Positions 6,527 through 12,984 of a DNA stretch of 12,984 bases are shown here, one piece after another. The translations under genes were made by a program, and so were the position numbers. Below the pieces are notes generated by a model that saw nothing but the letters and a program-made list of their open reading frames with translations, was not told where the DNA came from and did not search any database. This DNA comes from a bacterium (GTDB lineage Bacteria > Zixibacteria > MSB-5A5 > GN15 > FEB-12), in NCBI GenBank assembly GCA_030619425.1, contig JAUXBJ010000015.1, positions 1-12,984 of the forward strand, given 5' to 3'. Each line of letters begins with the position of its first letter. Position 1 is the stretch's first letter.

Positions 6527-7749
6527 CCTTTTCGCCTTATCGCCGACATCCGGACATCCCGGTGGGGAGGCTGTGCTATTCTTCCCAAAACGGGTCGCGT
6601 CCGACTCGCCTGCTTGTTTGTTTTCGCCGGCAGCGCTTCACCGCGAAGGCAGGCCTCGCCCATCACGGCGTAAGCAGCCGCTTCGATGAAGTCAGCATCG
6701 AGTCCGAGTTCATCGGCCGATCGAATTGTCAACTCAGGCAGAAGCTGCCCAAGCCGTCGTACAAAGAAGATGTTTCGTCGTCCGCCGCCGGTCAAATACA
6801 AATTTGTCAGGGTATGGTCGCGGCGCGCCATCGGTCGGAGCTTGCGAGCAACACTCCAGACCGTCAGTTCCGCCGCCGTCCTCATCAGGTCGGCCTTTTC
6901 TGCGCGGTACCACCTTCCGAACGCGATGATGGACTCGGCCATCGCGACCCCGAACCTCTCCCTGCCGGTGGATACCATCCGGCCGGAGAAGAAGTCGTCC
7001 GCCGTTAACAGAGCGAGCAACTCGTCGTTGACATGACCGGATGTGGCTATGCGCCCAGCGGAGTCGTGAGGCTGTGAAAACAGGCGGCTGCTCAGGAGAT
7101 CGCACAGGCTGTTACCCGGTCCACAGTCGGCGGCGGACATTTTCAGGGGAGAATCTTTGGCCGGGAAATAGAAGTAGTTGGCCATGCCGCCGATGTTGAC
7201 CATCAACCGCGAGTGCTGTTTGTCTGCAAACAGTCGCTGCATGGCGCCGGTGGTGATGGGGGCGCCTTCGTTTCCCACGGCGATATCCGCCTGTCGAAAA
7301 TCACCCACGGTGACTCGACCGGTGGCCGCAGCGATGCGATCAAGCGAACCCAACTGCATCGTTCCGTGGATCCACTTGCCCAGCCGTCGAACCTTCTTTG
7401 GCCGGTGACGTACCGTCTGTCCGTGTGAGGCTACCATGTCAACCTCTACTCCCCGGCGTTCCATCTGCTTCAGATACGACTTCGCCGTGCGACCGAAAAA
7501 CTCCCCCAGGAGGTTGTCCAGTTCGATCACATCTTCCAACGTTACCACGTCGGAATCGGCCACTTGATGTACCTGGTCTCGCAACGCACTGCTGAACTTC
7601 CGTTCGCATCCTTCCACGTATTTCACACTGACACCGCGGGTCGACCGTCGAATCTTCACCACCGCCATGTCCAGTCCGTCGGCCGAGGTTCCGGAGTTCA
7701 GACCCAGCAGGGTCAGTTGCTTTCGGTTGACTATTCGGGGCAGACACAT
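6523..7749 (-). CDS. anmK: Anhydro-N-acetylmuramic acid kinase
   Basis: A 408-residue cytoplasmic kinase that opens and phosphorylates 1,6-anhydro-MurNAc to MurNAc-6-phosphate during peptidoglycan recycling. It shows family hallmarks in order: GLNSGTSADGLD at 16-27 (phosphate loop), ASHGQTVRH at 107-115, TMQLGSLDRIA at 130-140, GDFRQADIAVGNEGAP at 149-164, MVNIGGMAN at 183-191, ADCGPGN at 207-213 with the catalytic Asp208 (equivalent to Asp182 in E. coli), LTGGGRRN at 319-326 and DFIEAAAYA at 353-361. Length is slightly above the usual 370-390. The extra residues are a basic C-terminal tail (about 383-408) that overlaps the next gene. The ATG comes 11 bases after the nagZ stop and has GAAGG directly before it. 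MurQ and AmgK are not in the window. Confidence 0.95.
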   Translation of the reverse strand: MCLPRIVNRKQLTLLGLNSGTSADGLDMAVVKIRRSTRGVSVKYVEGCERKFSSALRDQVHQVADSDVVTLEDVIELDNLLGEFFGRTAKSYLKQMERRGVEVDMVASHGQTVRHRPKKVRRLGKWIHGTMQLGSLDRIAAATGRVTVGDFRQADIAVGNEGAPITTGAMQRLFADKQHSRLMVNIGGMANYFYFPAKDSPLKMSAADCGPGNSLCDLLSSRLFSQPHDSAGRIATSGHVNDELLALLTADDFFSGRMVSTGRERFGVAMAESIIAFGRWYRAEKADLMRTAAELTVWSVARKLRPMARRDHTLTNLYLTGGGRRNIFFVRRLGQLLPELTIRSADELGLDADFIEAAAYAVMGEACLRGEALPAKTNKQASRTRPVLGRIAQPPHRDVRMSAIRRKG

Positions 7750-7760
7750 CCTTCATAGAA

Positions 7761-8762
7761 CTAACGCACGGTGGATCTGTCCAGCTTGAACTTGATTCCC
7801 GAGACACGACTTAGCGACGCCTGTAGTTGTCTTCGGTCGACATCACCACGATTGACGGCATCATAGAAGAAATCGTAGGCTCTCATAGCCGCCTCGTAGT
7901 CACGGCCGAACAGCAGGATGTCATGACCGGCGTTGAAGGCCGCCACCGCCCGTTCGCCGATATTTCCCAGAGCCGCCGCGCCCGCCATAGTCAGATCGTC
8001 GGTGATCACGGGACCATCAAAGTCGAGCATCTGTCGAAGCAACGAGTCAATGATCTTTCTGGAGCCGGTCACGATTTCGTTTCCAAATGCTTCCATGCGC
8101 AGATGTGTGGTCATCACCATGTCGGCGCCGCGTTCTATCCCGGCTGCGAAGGGGATCATCTCGCGCTGCCGCCAGACGAGTTCATCGTAGTCGACCACCG
8201 GTGTCTCTCGGTGAGGGTCGGCCACCGCCGCGCCCAGGCCGGGGAAATGTTTGAGGCAGGAAAGCAGGCCTGATTTCCTGGCCACATCGACAGCCTTCTC
8301 CACAAACGGCGCCACCTCTTCAGCACTATCGCCGAAACAGCGATCCTTGAGACACTCATTGGCTGAGTGCAGGTGGATGTCGGCGACCGGAGCCAGGTTC
8401 AGATTTATCCCGACCGACTCCATGAACGCAGCAGCGCGATAATAGTCCTCCGCGAAATGCTCCAGTTCACGGTTCCTGGCATAATCTGAGGCAGCCCGAA
8501 ACTCCGCCGGCGCCTCGCGCAGCCGACAGATCCGGCCACCCTCCTGGTCGACGGCGATAAATGGTGTGGCCCCCTGTTTGAACTGTGAGCGGATGCGTTC
8601 GATGTTGTCGCTGACTTGTTGATGCGTGGTGCAGTTTTCTTCAAACAGGATGACTCCACCGATATGCTCCTCGGCGATGAAGTCCAGAAAATCGCTCGGC
8701 GGTCTCGAACCATCGAAACCGATCAGAAAAAGCTGCCCGATTTGTTTGAGCGTATCCTGCAT
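7761..8762 (-). CDS. nagZ: Beta-N-acetylglucosaminidase, glycoside hydrolase family 3
   Basis: A 333-residue enzyme (from the chosen start) that removes GlcNAc from GlcNAc-anhydro-MurNAc muropeptides, usually in the cytosol; no signal peptide is seen. Markers: IGGVILFEEN at 34-43, DQEGGRICRL at 72-81, NLNLAPVADI at 120-129, KHFPGLG at 171-177, ADPHRETP at 181-188 with the acid/base-type His184, and VITDDLTMAGA at 252-262 with the nucleophile Asp pair 255/256. The usual PGHG is PGLG here, a common variant. A GTG at 8837 in the same frame would extend it by 25 residues into the upstream cyclase gene. ATG 8762 was preferred: the homologous text begins there and GGTGA sits eight bases upstream. 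It lies 43 bp after the cyclase and 11 bp before anmK, its pathway partner. Confidence 0.93.
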   Translation of the reverse strand: MQDTLKQIGQLFLIGFDGSRPPSDFLDFIAEEHIGGVILFEENCTTHQQVSDNIERIRSQFKQGATPFIAVDQEGGRICRLREAPAEFRAASDYARNRELEHFAEDYYRAAAFMESVGINLNLAPVADIHLHSANECLKDRCFGDSAEEVAPFVEKAVDVARKSGLLSCLKHFPGLGAAVADPHRETPVVDYDELVWRQREMIPFAAGIERGADMVMTTHLRMEAFGNEIVTGSRKIIDSLLRQMLDFDGPVITDDLTMAGAAALGNIGERAVAAFNAGHDILLFGRDYEAAMRAYDFFYDAVNRGDVDRRQLQASLSRVSGIKFKLDRSTVR

Positions 8763-8805
8763 GTTATCTGTCACCCAATTACTATATTCATTCGTTGTTT
8801 TCCGT

Positions 8806-10362
8806 CTAAATGGAACAAACCAGATTTCGTCCTTCACCTTTGGCTCGGTAGAGCGCCTGATCGGTCACCGAGACCAGTTCTTCGTGAGATTTGCCGTTCT
8901 CGGGGAAGGAACTGACGCCGACCGACACCGTCACCTTGACCTGTTGGGCGGCCCCGGCATCGATAGAGGCTGCTTCAATCTGAGAGCGAATCCTCTCACC
9001 AATCTTCTTAGCCTCGATCAGACCGGTCTGAGGCAGAATAACAGCAAACTCCTCACCGCCGTAGCGCGCGAATATGTCGACGTCGCGGATACATGTCTTG
9101 ATGATGGCCGATAGATTGCGCAGGACCACATTGCCGGCTTCGTGGCCGTAGCTGTCATTGAGCTTCTTGAACCAGTCGATATCTACCATCACCAACGACA
9201 ACGGCAGGTCGTAGCGAAGAGCACGCCGTTTTTCCTCCTCAAGCTTCTGTACAAAGAAACGGTAGTTGTAGGTCTCGGTCAACTCATCGATGGTGGTTAA
9301 TTCCTCGGTACGTCTGTGCAGCTCGGCGTTCTCCAGAGCCAGGGCGGTCGATCTCGCCACCACCGAAAGCATCTGGACATGTTTCTCTCCGAAGTAGCCG
9401 ACCTCATTCGACTCGGCGGCCAGCACGCCGTTGACCGTCCCATGAGAGACGAGAGGAACCAGCATCACTGAGCGGGTGTCGTCGGCCAGGGGTGTGAAAT
9501 CGTCGCGGTTAGCGATGTCGTTGATCGATACCGACTCACCTATTTTGCAGACGCGAGCCAGCAGTTCGGCGCTGTCGAGATCGATAGCTTTGAGGTGATA
9601 GTTGTTGCGGCCTTGCTCCGATCGTGCACGATAGTAGCAGTTGCCCCAGCGATCGCGAAAGATCAGGGCGTGACACCGGTATTGCAGAACCTCGCCGACG
9701 ATTCTCACCACTTCCTTGACAACTCCGTCGGTGTCCAGTATTGAGGCCAGAATTCGTGTGTTTTCGTAGATCATCTCCAGTTGCGCCTGCGACTTCTCCA
9801 ACTCTGAGGTCCGCTTGTTGAGCGTGTTGAATAGTTTCAACAACCGTCCTTCGCTTCGACGCATATACTCCGATGCGTATGAAATGGTCGAGAAGAACAC
9901 CACCACGAATCCCATCCGCAGCGACAAGTCGAACATCGTCTCAAAGCCGAGCGCCTCACGGCTCACCACGAGGTAGCTGGCGACTATGAGTGCCGTCACA
10001 ATACCGGCAAACCAGAAGGTCAGTACATAAGCCGCCACCGAGACGGTCAGGTAATACAGAAGATAGAAAGAGGAGTTGATGCCGCCGGTGTACAGGATCA
10101 GTGTCGGTATCAGGATCAGATCGTAGATGATCGTCGAGAGGTAGGCGAGTTTCAGGTCAAACCGCCCTTTTACCGCGGCGTAAAGTACGCTCAGATGGAT
10201 CACAAAAGTCCCCAGCACAATCTGAAACAGCAGCCGATCAGCGCCGTCATAGCTGCGCAAAGCAAACCAACCCAGCGCCGCCAACATCATGACTCTGGTC
10301 AACAGGTAGACCCGGTCAACTCGTGGCAGGAGCGTTTTATGTCTGTCCAAAAACAATTTCAT
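8806..10362 (-). CDS. Membrane GAF-GGDEF diguanylate cyclase
   Basis: A 518-residue inner membrane protein predicted to make c-di-GMP from two GTP. Residues about 18-162 hold five or six hydrophobic segments, forming an integral membrane sensor. About 165-205 is a charged helical stretch, probably a coiled coil. About 205-345 is a GAF domain (ILASILDTDGVVKEVVRIVGE; SVMLVPLVSHGTVNGVLAAE). About 350-518 is the GGDEF domain: TIDELTETYNYRFF at 357-370, DIDWFKKLNDSYGHEAGN at 394-411, and the intact active site GGEEF at 435-439. The product-inhibition I-site RxxD is present (Arg426-Asp429), so activity and feedback control are both expected. It opens a six-gene minus-strand cluster of wall enzymes. 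The ATG has GGAA about seven bases upstream. The ligands of the membrane and GAF sensors are unknown. Confidence 0.94.
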   Translation of the reverse strand: MKLFLDRHKTLLPRVDRVYLLTRVMMLAALGWFALRSYDGADRLLFQIVLGTFVIHLSVLYAAVKGRFDLKLAYLSTIIYDLILIPTLILYTGGINSSFYLLYYLTVSVAAYVLTFWFAGIVTALIVASYLVVSREALGFETMFDLSLRMGFVVVFFSTISYASEYMRRSEGRLLKLFNTLNKRTSELEKSQAQLEMIYENTRILASILDTDGVVKEVVRIVGEVLQYRCHALIFRDRWGNCYYRARSEQGRNNYHLKAIDLDSAELLARVCKIGESVSINDIANRDDFTPLADDTRSVMLVPLVSHGTVNGVLAAESNEVGYFGEKHVQMLSVVARSTALALENAELHRRTEELTTIDELTETYNYRFFVQKLEEEKRRALRYDLPLSLVMVDIDWFKKLNDSYGHEAGNVVLRNLSAIIKTCIRDVDIFARYGGEEFAVILPQTGLIEAKKIGERIRSQIEAASIDAGAAQQVKVTVSVGVSSFPENGKSHEELVSVTDQALYRAKGEGRNLVCSI

Positions 10363-10701
10363 CAGCAGATTCCGCGTTATTCAGCATTATCGGCGGATTT
10401 CTGCTTATGTTGATGAGTATTGCGAAGAGACTGTCCAACGGGCTGTTGAAAAACGCCAGAAACCGTCATTGCGAGGACGTCGAAGGCGGCCGTGGCAATC
10501 TCAATTCGTTGGCGGACAGAGAGAGATTGCCGCGCTCCCTACGACACGAGTGTCTTTGATCGTTCCCAATGACCGGCTTTCGATATTCTCAACACTACCA
10601 AGCAACTGCATGTGAAAGCGCTGAATTTTTTGGTGGCTTTTGTCGTCCCGACAGAGTTTATTGCGGCAACCTGGGCTGTATGAGGACGTAAACTGTTTGT
10701 A
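10363..10701. other. 339-bp divergent gap between the cyclase operon and the bactofilin-like gene
   Basis: It must hold the promoters of both flanking genes. I find no confident sigma-70 pair for either; a GATAAT-like box on the minus strand (around 10386-10391) lacks a good -35. It also contains an imperfect inverted repeat (10463-10576) and a frame on the plus strand ending at 10683 that reads like protein but has no start codon. Confidence 0.5.
10463..10576. repeat. Imperfect inverted-repeat element (GTCATTG...CAATGAC ends)
   Basis: The outer arms GTCATTG (10465-10471) and CAATGAC (10567-10573) pair, as do inner arms GGCAATCTC (10494-10502) and GAGATTGCC (10523-10531), the latter extendable to 12 bases with one mismatch. 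The wording (GTCATTGCGAGG, GGCAATCTC) resembles REP- or MITE-like intergenic repeats seen in many bacterial genomes, here degenerate between the arms. No gene is inside. Confidence 0.7.
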
Positions 10702-12015
10702 ATGCGCCACGTTGACGAAAGCACGAGCCGTCGCTTATCAGCGTATTTCTATGCTGGGGTAGCTGCAATGTTGTGGGCGGCGACCGCGATCATGCCCGCC
10801 CAGGCTGCCGATTTCCTCAAAGGTGACCACGTCCACCTGACTAGTCTACACCGAATAGACGGTGATGTTTATGCGGCCGGGGAGAAGGTTACAGTCGATG
10901 GATCTATCGACGGCGATCTGTTGGCGGTGGGTGGATCGGTAACTTTCACCGGTGAAATCACCGGGTCGGAGATTATCGGCGCCGGAGAGTTTTCCCATAC
11001 AGGTCGCGTTGATGGGTCCATCCGCATGATTTGCAACGAGGCCGAGATCGAGGGATATGTCGGGCGCTCGGTCCTGTTCGTGGGCAACATCCTGAAAGTG
11101 CGGCAAGCAGCTATTATCCGTAAGGACGTCAATGCCTACGGCTCTCGTGTCGATCTGGCCGGCACCGTGATGGGGAACGTCGAAATCAAGGCGACCCGGA
11201 TCAAGATCAGCGGGCAGATCGATGGTGATGTTGAGCTTGAGGCCGAAGAGTCGATAGATATTCATGCCCCGGCTGTCATCCGCGGCAACCTCACGTACTC
11301 AGGTGCGGAAGAACTTGATCTGGAAGCCGCCGGGGTGACAGTGCTCGGAGAGGTCACTCGTCTGGAACCAAAGGATGAAGTCGACGCGGAGGCCGAGGAC
11401 TTGACCAACACGGTATTGCGGTTCTCGGGTTTGTTCGCCGCCTTTCTCTTTGGCCTGATACTGATCTGGCTCTGTCCCGCCTATCTACAGGAGGCGTTCG
11501 TACAACTGCACCGACGTTTCATGGTTAGTGTCGCCACCGGTTTACTGGCCGGGGGGGTGGTGGTTATGAGTGTGCTGGTGTTGCTGGTGGCAATTGTTCT
11601 GAGTGTTGTCGGACTTATTATGTCATCGGGTGACCAGGCCGCCGGTGGCGCCGTGCTCCTGATATTCTCCACGCTGATGTTGCCGATCACCAGTTTTGCC
11701 GTGGTCTCCGGAGGCGTGCTCTTTTATGCGGGCAAACTGCTGCCGGCGTTTCTGGTCGGGTATGGACTCATACGTATTTTCAAACACCAGCCCAGACAAC
11801 TGGGCAAATGGCAACTGCTGATCGGTCTGACGTTCATGAGCGGCTTTTTTGCTATTCCGGTAGTCGGGCTGCTGTTCTATCTGGCCGCCGGCATAATCGG
11901 CGCGGGCGCGATAATTCTCGGTATCAAGAACTGCCGTCGAAACGGTTCAAAGGGTATCACCGTACCCGATCTTCCCCAACCGGGAACCCCACCCCCGTTG
12001 ACACCCGAAGAATAG
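10702..12015 (+). CDS. Exported bactofilin-like (polymer-forming) protein with C-terminal membrane segments
   Basis: A 437-residue protein. Residues 1-35 fit a signal peptide (cleavage after AQA). About 42-220 is a right-handed beta-helix of short repeats typical of bactofilin-like (polymer-forming cytoskeletal) domains: VYAAGEKVTVDGSIDGDLLAVGG, GSEIIGAG, GRVDGSIR, GRSVLFVGN, AGTVMGNVEIKATRIKISGQIDGDV. About 222-236 is an acidic linker. About 240-408 carries several long hydrophobic segments, and the tail is proline-rich (PQPGTPPPLTPEE). Classical bactofilins are cytosolic and lack membrane parts; this layout puts the polymerising domain outside the cytoplasm. The role is unknown; a wall or envelope scaffold is an inference. 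No ribosome site lies close to ATG 10702; ATG 10768 (with GGGGT upstream) would give a shorter protein with a cut signal peptide. It is divergent from the cyclase. Confidence 0.85.
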   Translation: MRHVDESTSRRLSAYFYAGVAAMLWAATAIMPAQAADFLKGDHVHLTSLHRIDGDVYAAGEKVTVDGSIDGDLLAVGGSVTFTGEITGSEIIGAGEFSHTGRVDGSIRMICNEAEIEGYVGRSVLFVGNILKVRQAAIIRKDVNAYGSRVDLAGTVMGNVEIKATRIKISGQIDGDVELEAEESIDIHAPAVIRGNLTYSGAEELDLEAAGVTVLGEVTRLEPKDEVDAEAEDLTNTVLRFSGLFAAFLFGLILIWLCPAYLQEAFVQLHRRFMVSVATGLLAGGVVVMSVLVLLVAIVLSVVGLIMSSGDQAAGGAVLLIFSTLMLPITSFAVVSGGVLFYAGKLLPAFLVGYGLIRIFKHQPRQLGKWQLLIGLTFMSGFFAIPVVGLLFYLAAGIIGAGAIILGIKNCRRNGSKGITVPDLPQPGTPPPLTPEE

Positions 12016-12041
12016 CTGCAAAGTCACTAAGTCCTCGTAGG

Positions 12042-12063
12042 GCAGTCCGCCGCGGCGGACTGC
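12042..12063. repeat. 22-bp perfect palindrome
   Basis: GCAGTCCGCCG and its exact complement form an uninterrupted palindrome 27 bases after the bactofilin-like stop. Lack of a T-run argues against a standard terminator, though in RNA a hairpin would form with a small loop and could stabilise the 3' ends of both convergent transcripts. Confidence 0.75.
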
Positions 12064-12091
12064 GATCCTGCCGTCTACATCTCGTCATCTC

Positions 12092-12113
12092 GTCAGGTTC
12101 CAAGGAACCTGAC
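12092..12113. repeat. Perfect 10-bp-arm palindrome with AA loop
   Basis: GTCAGGTTCC (12092-12101) and GGAACCTGAC (12104-12113) flank AA. It resembles the hairpin at 982-1001 in arm style and loop size. Neither side has a T-run. Confidence 0.75.
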
Positions 12114-12130
12114 CTACAGGACTGCCGAAA

Positions 12131-12191
12131 CGTCACCCAGAGCATTCCCCCCAACTTCAGCCAGAGCATTCCCCCCAACGTCACCCAGAGC
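12131..12191. repeat. 24-bp tandem repeat, two full units plus a partial third
   Basis: Unit 1 is 12131-12154 and unit 2 is 12155-12178; both contain CCAGAGCATTCCCCCCAA. Unit 1 begins CGTCAC and unit 2 CTTCAG. A third start, CGTCACCCAGAGC, follows at 12179-12191 and then diverges into GGAGTCGAA. Too short and too close together for a CRISPR array. Confidence 0.85.
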
Positions 12192-12261
12192 GGAGTCGAA
12201 AGGTGAGCGGACTCGAAGGGTGGTATATTGTGCGCACTCAGCACGAGGAGGTGGCTTGCCA

Positions 12262-12984
12262 CTAAAACCCCCAGACGCTCCCACGCCCCCTTGGGTCCGA
12301 GGCACCCGTCATCAAGCCATCCTCCGTGATATACACCGCCTGCAAATCGCTGTACGCCTTCCGTTCTTTGATATTGTGGCCGCGAGCAATCAGCCCCTGG
12401 ATGGTGTTGATGCCGAACCGTCCCTCCTCCAGATAAAGTAAGTCCGGTAACCACTGATGATGAAAACGAGCTTCAGCCGCCGTCTCAGACAAACTCATGT
12501 GAAAGCGTGTGAAGTTCACAATCGCCTGGGCCACAACGGTGATAATTTTGGAACCGCCGGGGCTGCCCAACACCATGAACGGTTGCCCATCTTTGAGCAC
12601 CAGGGTGGGCGACATCGATGAAAGCATCCGTTTGCCCGGCTCAATTTTGTTGGCCTCCCCTCCGATCAAACCGTACCGGTTGGGATGGCCGGGCTTGACC
12701 GAGAAATCATCCATCTCGTTATTCAAGAGAAAACCGGCCCCCTGGACAACCAGTTTGCAGCCGTAAGCAGCGTTGAGCGTATAGGTGATCGCGACCATGT
12801 TGCCGGCTGAGTCACAAACGGAGTAGTGCGTCGTCTGATCCGACTCGCCGGAGATTGGAGCGCCGGGGCTTATTTGCTGCGACGGTGTGGCGTGGTCATT
12901 GTGGATCAGGTCGGCGCGGTGTGCCAGGTAGTGTGGCGCCAGGAGTCCGGCGGGGACATCGTAGAAATCCGGATCGCCCAGATG
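12262..12984 (-). CDS. ggt: Gamma-glutamyltranspeptidase, C-terminal part (5' end outside window)
   Basis: The visible 240 residues run in frame from the right edge to the TAG at 12262-12264. They hold the end of the large subunit and the whole small subunit of a self-processing N-terminal-nucleophile hydrolase that moves or hydrolyses gamma-glutamyl groups, for example from glutathione, in the periplasm. Visible residues 47-55 (ESDQTTHYS) contain the processing site and catalytic Thr51. LLNNEMDDFS, the lid-loop-like NRYGLIGGEAN, SSMSPT, the oxyanion-hole GSPGGSKI and RFHHQWLPD all match the E. coli enzyme. The C-terminus keeps GASDPRGRG. All catalytic residues in the visible part are intact. 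Signal peptide and large subunit cannot be checked. It converges on the bactofilin-like gene and shows no link to it. Confidence 0.95.
   Translation of the reverse strand, partial: HLGDPDFYDVPAGLLAPHYLAHRADLIHNDHATPSQQISPGAPISGESDQTTHYSVCDSAGNMVAITYTLNAAYGCKLVVQGAGFLLNNEMDDFSVKPGHPNRYGLIGGEANKIEPGKRMLSSMSPTLVLKDGQPFMVLGSPGGSKIITVVAQAIVNFTRFHMSLSETAAEARFHHQWLPDLLYLEEGRFGINTIQGLIARGHNIKERKAYSDLQAVYITEDGLMTGASDPRGRGSVWGF

Larger units (their letters stand above)
12016..12261. other. Convergent gap rich in small repeats
   Basis: This gap lies between the stops of the bactofilin-like gene (plus) and the transpeptidase gene (minus). It contains two strong palindromes and 24-bp tandem units, annotated separately. 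No T-run terminator and no convincing gene are seen. Confidence 0.6.

Noticed and set aside
8763..8837. N-terminal extension of nagZ from GTG 8837
   Set aside because: It would overlap the cyclase coding end, adds residues with no match to the family start, and ATG 8762 has a better placed GGTGA.
10636..10683. tRNA-like 3' end suggested by GTCCCGACAG text
   Set aside because: No T-loop GTTCGAATC-type sequence, no cloverleaf and no CCA-side pairing were found.
12042..12063. Rho-independent terminator for the bactofilin-like gene
   Set aside because: A strong palindrome but no T-run follows on either strand; a terminator role cannot be claimed.
12131..12191. Possible CRISPR array
   Set aside because: The units are 24 bp head to tail with no spacers, only two full copies, and no cas genes are nearby.
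11957..12454. Minus-strand frame of 165 codons across the convergent gap
   Set aside because: It spans the 24-bp repeats and both gene ends in the wrong frame; the true minus-strand gene here is the transpeptidase ending at 12262.

Overview
The window carries ten protein-coding genes, two of them cut by the window edges, and no RNA genes that I can see. Lipoprotein-like, OmpA-type and CarboxypepD_reg proteins point to a bacterium with an outer membrane. Moderately high GC, TSP type-3/OmpA fusions, a c554-like multiheme cytochrome, a CarboxypepD_reg/plug/vWA chimera and a secreted bactofilin-like protein fit an uncultured lineage of the FCB group and its neighbours (Zixibacteria-like). The phylum is inferred from gene style; no marker gene is present.

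Left part (1-3190): a partial surface protein gene on the minus strand joins a carboxypeptidase-regulatory domain and a short TonB-plug-like segment to the start of a YfbK-type von Willebrand A protein. A 352-bp gap with a hairpin repeat follows, then a WbuB/WcaI-like family 4 glycosyltransferase (minus). Divergent from it is a small secreted tetraheme cytochrome (plus) with a lysine/glutamate tail built from six 12-bp tandem units. It ends at a clear Rho-independent terminator.

Central part (3207-10362): six minus-strand genes are packed with gaps of 43 bp or less and one 4-bp overlap, so they are probably one operon. In transcription order they are a membrane GAF-GGDEF diguanylate cyclase, NagZ beta-N-acetylglucosaminidase, AnmK anhydro-MurNAc kinase, a SpoIID/LytB-type lytic transglycosylase (probable lipoprotein), an OmpA-family protein with TSP3 repeats, and a 2H phosphoesterase (LigT-like). 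SpoIID-type enzymes produce 1,6-anhydro-MurNAc ends, NagZ releases anhydro-MurNAc, AnmK phosphorylates it, and the OmpA domain binds peptidoglycan. The cluster therefore reads as a peptidoglycan turnover and recycling unit headed by a c-di-GMP synthase. This is the most interesting biological arrangement in the window.

Right part (10363-12984): a 339-bp gap with an imperfect inverted-repeat element separates the operon from a divergent secreted/membrane bactofilin-like gene (plus). A convergent gap with two strong palindromes and 24-bp tandem units follows, then the C-terminal part of a gamma-glutamyltranspeptidase (minus, cut by the window edge).

I found no phage, IS transposase, CRISPR array or defence system. 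The possible novelty lies in gene arrangement, domain chimeras and small repeats, not in a new enzyme class.
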